From NCBI GenBank assembly GCA_942490925.1, contig CALNYX010000017.1, positions 620,001-684,000 of the forward strand: DNA of 64,000 bases, given 5' to 3'. This DNA comes from CALNYX01 sp942490925 (GTDB lineage Bacteria; Chlamydiota; Chlamydiia; Chlamydiales; JAAKFR01). A model generated the notes under the pieces. It worked only from the letters and a program-made list of their open reading frames with translations, did not search any database and was not told the origin of the DNA. Shown here one piece after another: positions 41,616 through 51,625 of the stretch. The translations under genes and the position numbers were made by a program. The stretch's first letter is position 1, and each line of letters starts with the position of its first letter.

Positions 41616-43754
41616 ATGTTTAATGTACTTCTCTATACCTGCCTACTTGCAGATCTGCTTAACATGGAAATTCCTCCAGTTGGCGAACCTGATTGCAATC
41701 AATGCATTCCGAAAGTGAACTGCTGCCCATGTCCGATCTCTAACAATGTCTGTATCGATCTTGTTGACCCGATCTATTCTGAGGGTATCCTCACAACAAA
41801 TCAGGGAGGCATCATTCAGGGCACTGATCTACGTGTGCAAGCGCAAACCATCAGCTACACACCTGACCAGACCGTTTTTTGCGAAGGGAGTATCTTGATC
41901 GACTATAAAGAGTGGATCTTAACTGGAGATTGCTTCTTCTACGATTTTGTTACCAAGACAGGCTATCTCGTCAATGGACATACAGCAGCGCCCCCTTGGT
42001 TCATCGGTGGAAAACGGATGGAACTGCTTGAAAATGGTGACATCGTTGTCCTCAACGGCTATCTCACGACCTCTGAGGGACCCAATCACGATGTACGCCT
42101 CACTGCCCCTGCAATGAAACTGAAGAAAAACAAAGTGGTGATGGCTAAAGACATCACGATGATGGTCAAAAAAATGCCCATCGGCTTTCTCCCCGGAATT
42201 AAGGTCGATCTGAAAAATATCGAAAGAACACCTCTAGCCTTCCAATTTGGATGGGGTGGCTTTTTAGCTAGCTACGCCAGTGTTCTTTACCACTTCATTG
42301 ACTGGGACGATTTCCAAGCAACTGCCCGTATCGACGGCTTTTTCAAATATGGTGTCGGTGGAGGGATTGACACGAGCTACAACCCCAAGTGTCGCTCAAC
42401 AGAGTTTTATACACGTAGTTACTACGCCAATGATCTTCCCCTCTCGACGCCGCAGTTGAGCAATCGCTATCGCTATCAAGGGGCTTACTCTGACAACATC
42501 TATGATGTTTCTGTCAAAGCTGTCTATGATGTGGTGAGCGATCCAAAGATGGCAAACCAGTACAACATCCAAGACTTTGATCTGAAAACCGCAGGACGTA
42601 CTCAGCTTGACCTGCGACGCCAAGATCCATGGTGGACCGCCAATCTGACAACGCGTGTACGCGTCAATAATTTCCAGTCAATCAACCAAGAACTTCCCTC
42701 ATTCCATCTCAGTTGGCATCCACTTGAGATTCCTCGAACTGGTATTATCTTTGGCTCTGATCTGCAAGCGGGTTACCTCAACTATATTTTTAGTCGCAAC
42801 GTCACTCCTGATACGATGCACGCAGCAGCACGCGCAGAGATACGCCCCTACCTCTACCGCCCCTTTCACTTTCGCAATTGGAACTTCACCCCTGAAGTTG
42901 GTGGCATAGGCATCTACTACAGTGATAACCAGAATAATCAACAAATTGGACAAGGTGAGCTGTTTGCTGGAGCCTCGCTTGAGACAGCTATTCACAAAAC
43001 CTATGCCCGCTCTAAACACGTGATTGAGCCCTACACCTGCTATCAATACTTATCCTCACCAACTATTACCAACAGTGACCACTTTATTTTCACTATCCAA
43101 GATGGACTCAATCGCCTCAACCGCTTCCGCTGTGGCGTGCGCAACAGTCTCTTTTTCAGAGATAAGTGCTCAGTTCTCCGCCGTGGCTGGGTTGACCTCT
43201 GGGGTAATTTGTTTATCAAATCCAACAAAGCCTTTCCAGACCAACGCCTCTATCTTAACGTCGAGTATCAACCCTTTCTCAATGTAAACTGTGGATTTTT
43301 TGGAGCGTGGAATTTCCAAGAGAACATGATCGATACAGCAAATCCGCGTGTTGAATGGACCGTCAATGAAAATGCTGCGTTTAATCTCGAGTACCGCCAT
43401 CGCTCGAAATATTTCTGGCGCAAGGCCAACTTCTACAACTTTGTGCTTGAAAATACACGCACACAGACAGAACTCCTCGGCTCAGTCCTCTCTGATCAAC
43501 GCGACACCCTGCTCTTTCGCCTCTTCTTCCGCTTTGATCCTGATTGGCATGTCAAACTCGATGTTCGCTCAGGTTGGAACCGGGTTAATCAGCCACCCTA
43601 CACAGAGTACTCTGCACAGCTTGGCACAGTCCTATTTGAGCACTGGCGCTATAACTTCACCTATGAAAAGCGGGAGTCTGACAACCGTTATTCGATGTCC
43701 TTGCGACTCGACCCTGGACCTCCCAAAAAAGCAAAAGCTTGCCCTAGATTCTAA
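41616..43754 (+). CDS. lptD: LptD-like outer-membrane LPS assembly protein
   Basis: LptD is the barrel that places LPS in the outer leaflet. The 712-residue protein has an OstA/jelly-roll N-terminal part (TNQGGIIQGTDLRVQAQTISYTPDQTVFCEGSI, WILTGDCFFYDF) and a long C-terminal barrel with the conserved KHVIEPYTCYQYLS. It ends in Phe (CPRF), typical of outer-membrane proteins. The signal peptide appears short (MFNVLLYTCLLA). Cys pairs near residues 28-40 (CNQCIPKVNCCPCP) may form disulfides. It follows the HEAT protein by 29 bases. Confidence 0.8.
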   Translation: MFNVLLYTCLLADLLNMEIPPVGEPDCNQCIPKVNCCPCPISNNVCIDLVDPIYSEGILTTNQGGIIQGTDLRVQAQTISYTPDQTVFCEGSILIDYKEWILTGDCFFYDFVTKTGYLVNGHTAAPPWFIGGKRMELLENGDIVVLNGYLTTSEGPNHDVRLTAPAMKLKKNKVVMAKDITMMVKKMPIGFLPGIKVDLKNIERTPLAFQFGWGGFLASYASVLYHFIDWDDFQATARIDGFFKYGVGGGIDTSYNPKCRSTEFYTRSYYANDLPLSTPQLSNRYRYQGAYSDNIYDVSVKAVYDVVSDPKMANQYNIQDFDLKTAGRTQLDLRRQDPWWTANLTTRVRVNNFQSINQELPSFHLSWHPLEIPRTGIIFGSDLQAGYLNYIFSRNVTPDTMHAAARAEIRPYLYRPFHFRNWNFTPEVGGIGIYYSDNQNNQQIGQGELFAGASLETAIHKTYARSKHVIEPYTCYQYLSSPTITNSDHFIFTIQDGLNRLNRFRCGVRNSLFFRDKCSVLRRGWVDLWGNLFIKSNKAFPDQRLYLNVEYQPFLNVNCGFFGAWNFQENMIDTANPRVEWTVNENAAFNLEYRHRSKYFWRKANFYNFVLENTRTQTELLGSVLSDQRDTLLFRLFFRFDPDWHVKLDVRSGWNRVNQPPYTEYSAQLGTVLFEHWRYNFTYEKRESDNRYSMSLRLDPGPPKKAKACPRF

Positions 43755-45568
43755 TCAACGAATCGGATAAAAAGACGCTCTTCTGTGCTATGCACAAACT
43801 CAAAGCTCTCTGTAATTCTCAATTTTGATTGATGACTCTCTAATGTATGTCGATAAACTGTCCAGTCGGTCGAATTCCATGACCAAACGACTTTAGCATC
43901 CTGAGCGACAATGAATTTGCTTCCATATGTAGGTAATAAATCAGTTGACATCTCTTGTTCACTAAAATAGAGACTAAATAGACCCGCGCTAACCACACTC
44001 CCATCACAATAGAAGCCAATCACTTGTCCTGCATGGGGAATTTTATCAACAGTTCCAGCTTCATGCACTGATTCATCGTCAATACAAAAGAGTTTACTTC
44101 CATGCGAAATGATCTGCGAGCATTCATAGCTAGTCTCTGTTCCATCTCGCCAGATCACCCTATTATCCAGAGCAATTTGCTCACCTAGTGGCGTAAAAGG
44201 GGCCCCGCTGTTGATTTTGAGTTGCTCATGCCACTGGCCATTGAGTAAAGAGCCCTTCAAAATGACTCCCGTATGCATACTCCATCTGTAAAATAAGCCT
44301 GAAGGAGTCATGTGAAGAGTATCTGAGGCCTCAACCCAAAAAGGTAGAGTAACCGTATCAACAAGCTTTCCACTCCTTTCGTCATAAAAGTAGATCTTGT
44401 TGTCATTTACACCAATTACAGCAATCCTCTGATGAAATCTTCCAAGGTAAATAGGCTCTATAGAAAGCTTAGCCGTCCATAAACACTCCATCGCCTCACT
44501 CTCAACATGACAGAGAAATGCGCTTTCTGAGCGATCGACAAGACCAATAAACCCACTCTCCGTAATTTGGACAGGCTCCTGAGTGTTAAACGGAAGTGTA
44601 TAGACGTTATTTTCACCTTCAATCTTTGGCAATAATAAGTGTCCTGATAGCGCAGAAAGCTCCTCATGTGTCACAGAAAAAAGCTCTATAAACTCTTGAG
44701 CAAGATCTACAACCCACCTAGGATCCGACTCTTTTTGCAATGCAAGTAGTCTGCTTCCTATTGTTTTTGTACGTTGATCACACCCTTCCCACGCAAGCTT
44801 TTGAATAAATGTCTGTTCAGGCCATACTGTAAGCAATTTGATGAGCACCTTCTCTTTGCAAGGCCACTTTTCTATGGGAGTAACACAGCAAAATGCGATA
44901 AGCCGATCCATCATATTTTCAAGCTTATCCAAAAAAGGCGCGTAACTAAAGAGCTCAATGAAAAAACAGGGACTCTCTTCCAACCTACATGCGTCGATAC
45001 ACTTTTGTAAATCCAAATTCTTATCACCTGGCAAATCAAACTTAGGATTGAAAATCAGCTTGAGCATAGTTAGGGTAATCTTATGACACATATCTGTGGA
45101 TCGAAAAAAATTAAACTTAAAAACAGCTGCAACATACTCAGGATCTAGGCTATGAATAAGAGCAATGATCTCTTGTTCCTCAAACTTTCCACGACGAATA
45201 TGCTCAAACAGCATATGTTGCAAAGCTGAAGCTGAATACGAGGAAAATTGAAGGCCTGCTCCCTCCTCGACCACCTCAATTCCTGGCTGCTCTGGAAGTT
45301 GCTCGAATGGAAATCCTTCTTTTAGCAGTTGGGCAGCATTCTTCACAGCTCGAGAAATTGAGAAAGCAACAACCGCCTCTTCAGTTTGAGGGGCATCAGC
45401 ATTTTTTATTCTCAGTAGTCTCTTAGCTGATTGCCCACCCCTAGCTCTTCCAATCTCAACAATAAGCTCAACAACCCAATAGAAGTCTCTGGTATTGATG
45501 CTTGCCAAGCTTATATGTTGCTCAAGAGAACGGCGTGAAAGTGCATGGAGAGCAGTAGGGCTAATCAT
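43751..45568 (-). CDS. Large protein with C-terminal beta-propeller-like region (paralogue A)
   Basis: A 605-residue protein: helical N-terminal ~310 residues, then repeated short beta segments such as GFIGLVDRSESAFLCHVES, RIAVIGVNDNKIYFYDERSGKLV, TLHMTPSGLFYRWSM and GQVIGFYCDGSVVSAGLFSL, which suggest a WD40/PQQ-like propeller. No signal peptide. Residues from about 245 onward match the neighbouring 795-residue protein in several stretches (KEKVLI-L, HMTPSGL / HITPEGF), so they are tandem paralogues. Overlaps the upstream paralogue by eight bases. Function unknown. Confidence 0.6.
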   Translation of the reverse strand: MISPTALHALSRRSLEQHISLASINTRDFYWVVELIVEIGRARGGQSAKRLLRIKNADAPQTEEAVVAFSISRAVKNAAQLLKEGFPFEQLPEQPGIEVVEEGAGLQFSSYSASALQHMLFEHIRRGKFEEQEIIALIHSLDPEYVAAVFKFNFFRSTDMCHKITLTMLKLIFNPKFDLPGDKNLDLQKCIDACRLEESPCFFIELFSYAPFLDKLENMMDRLIAFCCVTPIEKWPCKEKVLIKLLTVWPEQTFIQKLAWEGCDQRTKTIGSRLLALQKESDPRWVVDLAQEFIELFSVTHEELSALSGHLLLPKIEGENNVYTLPFNTQEPVQITESGFIGLVDRSESAFLCHVESEAMECLWTAKLSIEPIYLGRFHQRIAVIGVNDNKIYFYDERSGKLVDTVTLPFWVEASDTLHMTPSGLFYRWSMHTGVILKGSLLNGQWHEQLKINSGAPFTPLGEQIALDNRVIWRDGTETSYECSQIISHGSKLFCIDDESVHEAGTVDKIPHAGQVIGFYCDGSVVSAGLFSLYFSEQEMSTDLLPTYGSKFIVAQDAKVVWSWNSTDWTVYRHTLESHQSKLRITESFEFVHSTEERLFIRFVD

Positions 45569-47948
45569 CGGCTAAGCTACTGATTGTACCATTTGAATCA
45601 ACGTACTTAGAACCGAGAATAACTGCGTTACCTTTCGGTTCGAAAGATTCATCCTCAAGCTCAAGCTCAAAGCGTTGCTCTAACTGACCACCAACTAGAG
45701 TGAGCCCTCTAAGAACCCGTTGCCCCGGAATCTGTGCGGCCCAGAAGAGAAAACCTTCTGGGGTAATATGAAATCGATCAGTACCAGAAATCCCCAAATC
45801 AGAGAGGTTAACTTCCATGCGCTTCTCTCCTGTTTCGGGATCGATGATTAACATGTCGCTATCATCCTCAGTGATCAAACAGACGCCCAGAGCATTACTG
45901 CTGAGATAAAGAGGTTGATCTAGCAGTGGTACTGCCCAATCGAGCTGCTCTGATTTAGACCTTGCCAATACATACTGATTCTTGCTGCGATAAACACCAA
46001 ATCCTGCATCTATTGCGAGTAGTGGATCAGCTAATGAAATCTGTGAAAGTGGAATACGCTTCGAAATTTTTTGAAGCTCTTCTGGTGTCATGCTCGGTAA
46101 AAGCTTCTGTAGCTCTTCCATTGCTCGATAAGCGACGCTAGCAGTTCCTGCATAAATTGAGATTAAGCATGCGCCGATATCTCGACTCTTTTCATCTGCA
46201 GGAGCGTGGAGCAGTAGCCGCGCTAATTCTTCGCCTCGATTGCAAAGCGTGTTAATTAACACTTTCTCTTTTGTATCGCACTTTGCAAACGGTATATGGC
46301 AAAGAGGAATGGCTCTATCCAGATGTTTCGCAAGAATGTTTCCTATGCCATAAAAGATCCGAGTTGCAAATTCACTCTTTAAAGGCTCCATTGAGAGCAT
46401 AGCCAGACTAAGTTTTTCCCATGCTGCCATTCTTCCCTCTCTGCCTGAGGGCAATATAGGGGTTAAGTTTAGCTCGAATACCATTGTCAATAGGGCTTGG
46501 GCCATATAGCTACTCAATGAATTACCTGGCTGACTAAGCTTTGTGCTTATGAGCGTAGAGACTGCCTGTGGCGGAAAAAGCAAAAGAAAATCGTTAAATT
46601 CAAGCCATTCAATACTGCCAGGTGCGCAAGCGCTGTTCACAATCATCTCATGAAAGAATTCCTCTAAAATCTCCTCAATGCCCTTCACTATTGTTTTTTC
46701 TAGCCTAACAAGATGCTGAATATACTTTTCTGATAGCGATCCAAGGGCGACCTTTTCCTTCATCAAAGCGGCGCATAATGTAACGCGCTTAGGAAGTATC
46801 AATTCCAAAATAGACCTGGCAATGACTTCTACTTTCTGGCAAGACTGAGATAGATCTAGTGGCAGTGGACTAGAAAACACTCTCCGCAGCTCTGCCACTG
46901 CTCGATTCTGACTACATACTCTTTTGGAGTTACGAATATCAAGCAGAGCGAGTCTCACTGCTTTTCCAATCCGATCTGTATCACCAGAAACTGCCTTTGA
47001 ATAGGCATCAACAAGAGGAGCCAAAGGTTTGATTAATCCATCAAAATTTTCCTGGCAACTCAGTACTTCGTCGACTAATTCTTCAATACCTCTGACAAAC
47101 TCTTCAGCAGTCGTACATCTCTGTAGACTTTGAGCTACTCCTTCACAAACCATGCATAGCTCAGGAAAATGTTCTCTTGGCCATTGAACTTTCGACAGAG
47201 CCGAAATAAGCTCAGGGAGTGATTGGTCATCGTCTTGACACGCCTTTAAATCTTCTAAAAGGAGCTTAAGATCTTCTTTCAAAGCACAGAAAAACTGCAC
47301 CACTTTATTGATCGGGGTAATAAGAGGGCCTTTTGCAGCTGTAACTATCTCATCCACACTATACCGAGAGGCGCGCATGTAGCACTCCTTCACAACCATC
47401 TTAACCGATTGATTTGGTGTGCTTTTAAGGTGCTCAAACGCCATATCAGCAGCCCGACTCTTTCCAAAAAGTCCTTCAATAAATGCTAGATCGCTATCAA
47501 ATTTCTCTTCACAATGCGCTTCTATAACTTTAATTTCGGGAACTGTATAGAGCTGCAAAACAGGCTCTACACTCTCTTTTGCCTTAATCGGTTCCAGACG
47601 AGGAAAAACCTCATCTCTAACCTGCTGTTTCTGGCCTTCGGAAATAGGACTACTCGCAATCACTGCCTTAATTTTTGTAATTAAATCATCACTAACTGAT
47701 TTCAGTAAAATAGGCTGAAAAACACCCTGTCTAGCTACAGTCTCAATAACGTAGCTCATATCACAGGTTGTAAAAGGGTGCTGATTCAGATGAAAGAGTC
47801 GCAGTTGACACTCTTGCAAGAGAAGACGCACCACATAGTCGACGACATAGGGAAGATCTTTAGGAGCTTTCCCCTCTAATTCCTTATCAAATAATTCTGT
47901 TACACATGCCCGTATTGCTGTCATAAAAAATAGTCCACTAATTAGCAT
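45561..47948 (-). CDS. Large protein with C-terminal beta-propeller-like region (paralogue B)
   Basis: A 795-residue protein with about 550 helical residues ahead of the region it shares with the adjacent 605-residue protein. Shared parts include DTKEKVLINTL, LISIYAGTAS-like, PLYLSSNALGVCLITEDD, IDPETGEKRMEVNLSD and FHITPEGFLFWAAQ. No membrane helix, no signal peptide. A later ATG at codon 9 (MTAIRACVTELF) is a possible start. It sits between the paralogue and a P-type ATPase gene seven bases away, but shows no mechanistic link. Function unknown; perhaps a secreted effector. Confidence 0.6.
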   Translation of the reverse strand: MLISGLFFMTAIRACVTELFDKELEGKAPKDLPYVVDYVVRLLLQECQLRLFHLNQHPFTTCDMSYVIETVARQGVFQPILLKSVSDDLITKIKAVIASSPISEGQKQQVRDEVFPRLEPIKAKESVEPVLQLYTVPEIKVIEAHCEEKFDSDLAFIEGLFGKSRAADMAFEHLKSTPNQSVKMVVKECYMRASRYSVDEIVTAAKGPLITPINKVVQFFCALKEDLKLLLEDLKACQDDDQSLPELISALSKVQWPREHFPELCMVCEGVAQSLQRCTTAEEFVRGIEELVDEVLSCQENFDGLIKPLAPLVDAYSKAVSGDTDRIGKAVRLALLDIRNSKRVCSQNRAVAELRRVFSSPLPLDLSQSCQKVEVIARSILELILPKRVTLCAALMKEKVALGSLSEKYIQHLVRLEKTIVKGIEEILEEFFHEMIVNSACAPGSIEWLEFNDFLLLFPPQAVSTLISTKLSQPGNSLSSYMAQALLTMVFELNLTPILPSGREGRMAAWEKLSLAMLSMEPLKSEFATRIFYGIGNILAKHLDRAIPLCHIPFAKCDTKEKVLINTLCNRGEELARLLLHAPADEKSRDIGACLISIYAGTASVAYRAMEELQKLLPSMTPEELQKISKRIPLSQISLADPLLAIDAGFGVYRSKNQYVLARSKSEQLDWAVPLLDQPLYLSSNALGVCLITEDDSDMLIIDPETGEKRMEVNLSDLGISGTDRFHITPEGFLFWAAQIPGQRVLRGLTLVGGQLEQRFELELEDESFEPKGNAVILGSKYVDSNGTISSLADD

Positions 47949-47954
47949 AACGAA

Positions 47955-50150
47955 CTAATTCTTAATACGCAATGAGTTTAGAGTTACACAAAGACTACTC
48001 AAAGCCATAGCAATCGCAGCATAAAGAGGCGTTAGATAGCCCCCAAGAGCGAGGCCTATTCCCACAAGGTTATAAACAAAGGCCCAAAAGAAATTTTGAT
48101 GGAGAATTCTCCGCCCTCTCTTGGCTAACTCCAGGAGTTTATCGAGATGATCGAGGCGCTCTTTAGTCATGAGCAGATCGGAAACTTCAATAGCCATCTC
48201 AGTCCCAGAAGAGAGTGAGATTCCAACAGCGGCAGCTGCCATTGCTGGAGCATCATTCACTCCATCTCCAACCATGACAACGGGGCCTGTTAATCCATCA
48301 ATGACATTTTTCTTTTCAAACGGGTCACAATTAGCCTGCCACCTTTCAAAATGGCATGCCTTAGCTACTTTCTGCACAACCTCAGGGCGATCTCCAGAAA
48401 GGATCATTCCCCTCACGGAGGGGAGATGAGTGCGTAGTTGATCCCCGAGTTCAAGGGTGAGCACCATCTTATCTTTGGCAAAGTGGACAACAGTCTGATC
48501 AGAGCAGACATTCACTTCAATCCCCTGCTCTTGCAAAAAGCGTGTTGAACCGAGAAGGTAGCGCTCTTCATTGATAAAGCCGATCATTCCCCTGCCAATC
48601 TTCTCCTCTATTTGATCAAAAACCGCGGCTTTGCCCCACATTTTTTGAAGGGCCAAGCAGATGGGGTGACGACTCTGCATCGCCAGTCCTTTGACAAATG
48701 GATCATTACAAGGAGTGAGCAGTTGAAACTTTCCCTCGGTCAAGGTTCCTGTTTTGTCGAAGACGAAGAAGGGATCTTTAGCCAAGATTGGAAGGACGTT
48801 GCGATTGCGAACAACAATGCCTAACTGAGCCAGCGTGTGGATTAAGCGCGCCTCAGCTAACGGAGCTGCAATGCCAATTGCGCAAGGACATGCGATCAGC
48901 AATATTGCAATCGCACGTAGAGGATCGAGCAGAGCAACCCCAATTGCCAATGCAAGAACTGAGGGGACAAAATAGCGCAAAAGCTGATCGATAACGCGCC
49001 GTTGAGGCTGCTTGCGCTCGAGTTGTTGCTCAACAGCTTCAATCACACGTCCAAGTACCCCTTTGGTGTCACTCACACGAAAGTGAAAACTTCCCTCTTG
49101 CACAATACTTCCTCCTATCACGTACTCTCCCACCTTTTTGGGAATGGGTCGCGCTTCACCAGTCATGATGGCTTCATCGATTAAGCCGCTCCCCTCAGTG
49201 ATGACGCCATCTAAGACGACTTTCTCGCCAGTACGCACTAGAAGTAGATCACCAATGACAATCTCTTTTAAAAGGAGATCCTCATAGTGATCTCCAATTT
49301 TTTTGCGCCCTTTTTTCGGGAGTGTGCGTGTGATGCGAAGCAGCGTCTCTTTTGCCGAAAATTTTGCCCGTTGCTCAAGCAGATTGCCAAGCAGAACAAA
49401 GACAAGGATCATCCCCATTGAGTCAAAATAGAGACCATGTTCATCTCCAAGTTTGAGGTGGTAGCAGGAGTAGACAAAGGCGCTCAACACTCCAATCAAA
49501 ACGAGTGTTTCCATGCCAAAGAGACGACTTTTACACGCCACAAAAAAGCGGCGCCAAATCGGCCAGGCAGCGTAGGTTAAAAGCGGGAGAGAGAGAAAAA
49601 ATGAGAGCCAGCCAATCGCCTGGCCAAACCCTTGCGTCCATTGCATGGTGTAGAGTGGATAGGCAAGCATCATCAGATTGAGCCCACAAAAGGCTGCGAT
49701 ACTAAAACGAAGCCACATCTGAACAGAGAGGCGTTGTTTGTCGGGAAGTGAAAAGGGTTGGACGGAGTAGCCGAGCTTTCGAATCTGTTCGCTCACTTGA
49801 TCTTTGGCGATCAGACGTGGCGCATACTCCACAATCGCCAAATCAGTAGCATAATCGACAACACAACGGACAACGCCTTTTTGACGCTCCATAATCAAGG
49901 CAATTGCCTGCGCACATGAGTGGCACCACATGTTGGTGATCTCAAGATGTACTTTCTCGGTCTCATGGATGGGTTGCTGGGCTTTCACCTCTTGATTTGA
50001 GATCACACCACTTGCAAGCGCCTGTACAAAAAGGGGCTGTGAGCGATAATCACTCACCCCTTGAGCTTCAAGCACTTGATAGACAAGGCGGCACCCTTGG
50101 CAACAAAAGGTTTCCTTAGTCGGGAGCTCACAGAGTTTACATGTATTCAT
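47955..50150 (-). CDS. P1B-type copper-transporting ATPase (FixI/CcoI-like)
   Basis: A 731-residue P-type ATPase. It begins with a Cys-rich putative metal-binding domain (CKLCELP...CCQGCRLVYQ), then an HMA domain (MWCHSCAQAIALIM), eight membrane helices, the transmembrane CPC site (LLIACPCAIGIAAP), phosphorylation site DKTGTLTEG and hinge VGDGVNDAPAMAAA. The N-terminal Cys domain is typical of FixI/CcoI, which supply copper to cytochrome oxidases. Export of copper or delivery to a cbb3-type oxidase is therefore likely. The start overlaps the end of the HD-GYP gene (ATGA). Confidence 0.9.
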   Translation of the reverse strand: MNTCKLCELPTKETFCCQGCRLVYQVLEAQGVSDYRSQPLFVQALASGVISNQEVKAQQPIHETEKVHLEITNMWCHSCAQAIALIMERQKGVVRCVVDYATDLAIVEYAPRLIAKDQVSEQIRKLGYSVQPFSLPDKQRLSVQMWLRFSIAAFCGLNLMMLAYPLYTMQWTQGFGQAIGWLSFFLSLPLLTYAAWPIWRRFFVACKSRLFGMETLVLIGVLSAFVYSCYHLKLGDEHGLYFDSMGMILVFVLLGNLLEQRAKFSAKETLLRITRTLPKKGRKKIGDHYEDLLLKEIVIGDLLLVRTGEKVVLDGVITEGSGLIDEAIMTGEARPIPKKVGEYVIGGSIVQEGSFHFRVSDTKGVLGRVIEAVEQQLERKQPQRRVIDQLLRYFVPSVLALAIGVALLDPLRAIAILLIACPCAIGIAAPLAEARLIHTLAQLGIVVRNRNVLPILAKDPFFVFDKTGTLTEGKFQLLTPCNDPFVKGLAMQSRHPICLALQKMWGKAAVFDQIEEKIGRGMIGFINEERYLLGSTRFLQEQGIEVNVCSDQTVVHFAKDKMVLTLELGDQLRTHLPSVRGMILSGDRPEVVQKVAKACHFERWQANCDPFEKKNVIDGLTGPVVMVGDGVNDAPAMAAAAVGISLSSGTEMAIEVSDLLMTKERLDHLDKLLELAKRGRRILHQNFFWAFVYNLVGIGLALGGYLTPLYAAIAMALSSLCVTLNSLRIKN

Positions 50151-51613
50151 TCAATGTCGATTTGATCTTCAGAAAGATAGCGGTGCGCGTATTTTAGATG
50201 CACCTTCTCTTTTAGAAAAATCTCAAATAGCTCGCGATCGAGATGACCAGAGTCACACATTTCATTCATGATATTGAGAACTTTGGAGAGTGAAAACCGT
50301 TTTTTGTAGGGGCGGTCGGGCGCAGAGAGCGCTTCAAAAATATCAGCAATCGACAAGATACGCGCTTGCATGCTCAGCTGCTCCCCTTTAAGCCCACGTG
50401 GATAGCCTTTGCCATCGATTCGTTCATGGTGCGATGCTGCAATTTCAGGGACGTGAGCAAGCTCTTTTGGATATTTGAGCTTAGAAAGCATCTTAAGGGT
50501 GACAACAACATGATCTTGAATGATATCCCGCTCTTTTTCTGTGAGGTTGCCCTGCTTAATACTCAGATGTTCCCACTCTTCATCACTCAAAATACCTGTT
50601 TTTCTAAGGGCTGCAAGCTCACAAAAGTCCTGCTCAGAAAGGGGCGCTTTGTTACAACGCTCAACAAACGTGCGAATCTGTTCAACCTGCTTGATCTCCT
50701 CTCGCAAAGTATTACCATCAATCTCATTTTTCAGATGTGCAATCTCAACTTCTTTGATTCTCAGGTCAAGACGCATATTGACAAGCTCAATGCGATCCAT
50801 CACCATCTCGAGCTTCCGTTTTTTATCGAGTAGGTGTGAAGGTGTTGTGATTTTTCCGCAATCATGCAAAAGCGCTGCGACCTTCAACTCATAGAGCTCT
50901 GCTTCTGAAAAGGTTTTTGCTCCTAAATGCGTGTTAACTGCTTCTGCAAGTAACATCGTCAATATCGGAACACGCTCTTCGTGTTTTCCAGTGATCTCGG
51001 ATTTGGCATCGATCGCCTCGGCAATAACGGAGACAAAAGACTCAAAAAAAGTGCGTAGGCTTCCAACAAGCTCCTGATTAGAAAAGGCAACACCAGCTTG
51101 TGAAGCGAGGGACTGAGCCAGCTCTAAATCTTCATCAGAAAACGGACTCCCACTCAGCGGGTTAATCAACTGCAGAACAGCGACAACCTCTTGCTCATGA
51201 TTACAAATAGGGACGGCTAAGACAGCGCGCGTACGATACTCCATCTTCTCATCGAAGGCTTTAGTCCCGGAGAAATCAAACCCCTCTGCTGTATAAGCAT
51301 CTTCAATATTCACAGCCTTATTGTGTTTGGCGACATAGGAGACAATATAACGCTCGTCATTACGAGGAACATCTGGGTAGGGAATATCAGCTCCCTGTTT
51401 CCCACCTAAATAGGCACGCAACGTTTCAGAGCGCATGATTTCGAAATGAATCTTCTCCTCACCAAGCGTATAGAGCGTCGCTCCATCTGCTTCAGTGAGC
51501 TCTTTTGCGCTCTCCAAGATCAGTTCAAAAAGCCTCGTCATATCTTGCTCTTGAGAAAGAGCTATTCCAATTTTGTTCAGCCGGCGCTGTCGATCTAATA
51601 GTGTTTGTGTCAT
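50147..51613 (-). CDS. GAF plus HD-GYP domain protein
   Basis: The first ~190 residues are a GAF sensor domain (EADGATLYTLGEEKIHFEIM, RAVLAVPICNHEQEVVAVLQLINP). A long helical insertion separates the HD part (ALLHDCGKITTP) from the HD-GYP signature HHERIDGKGYPRGL. These domains hydrolyse c-di-GMP or related dinucleotides, or sense them. The insert and the coiled-coil-like region around residues 265-310 are unusual. The start is 12 bases from the divergent methyltransferase gene. Confidence 0.88.
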   Translation of the reverse strand: MTQTLLDRQRRLNKIGIALSQEQDMTRLFELILESAKELTEADGATLYTLGEEKIHFEIMRSETLRAYLGGKQGADIPYPDVPRNDERYIVSYVAKHNKAVNIEDAYTAEGFDFSGTKAFDEKMEYRTRAVLAVPICNHEQEVVAVLQLINPLSGSPFSDEDLELAQSLASQAGVAFSNQELVGSLRTFFESFVSVIAEAIDAKSEITGKHEERVPILTMLLAEAVNTHLGAKTFSEAELYELKVAALLHDCGKITTPSHLLDKKRKLEMVMDRIELVNMRLDLRIKEVEIAHLKNEIDGNTLREEIKQVEQIRTFVERCNKAPLSEQDFCELAALRKTGILSDEEWEHLSIKQGNLTEKERDIIQDHVVVTLKMLSKLKYPKELAHVPEIAASHHERIDGKGYPRGLKGEQLSMQARILSIADIFEALSAPDRPYKKRFSLSKVLNIMNEMCDSGHLDRELFEIFLKEKVHLKYAHRYLSEDQIDIE

Positions 51614-51625
51614 ACTCTTCTATAT

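Noticed and set aside
50366..50833. 155-codon frame opposite the HD-GYP gene
   Set aside because: Overlaps the catalytic domain antisense; no ribosome site and no motif.
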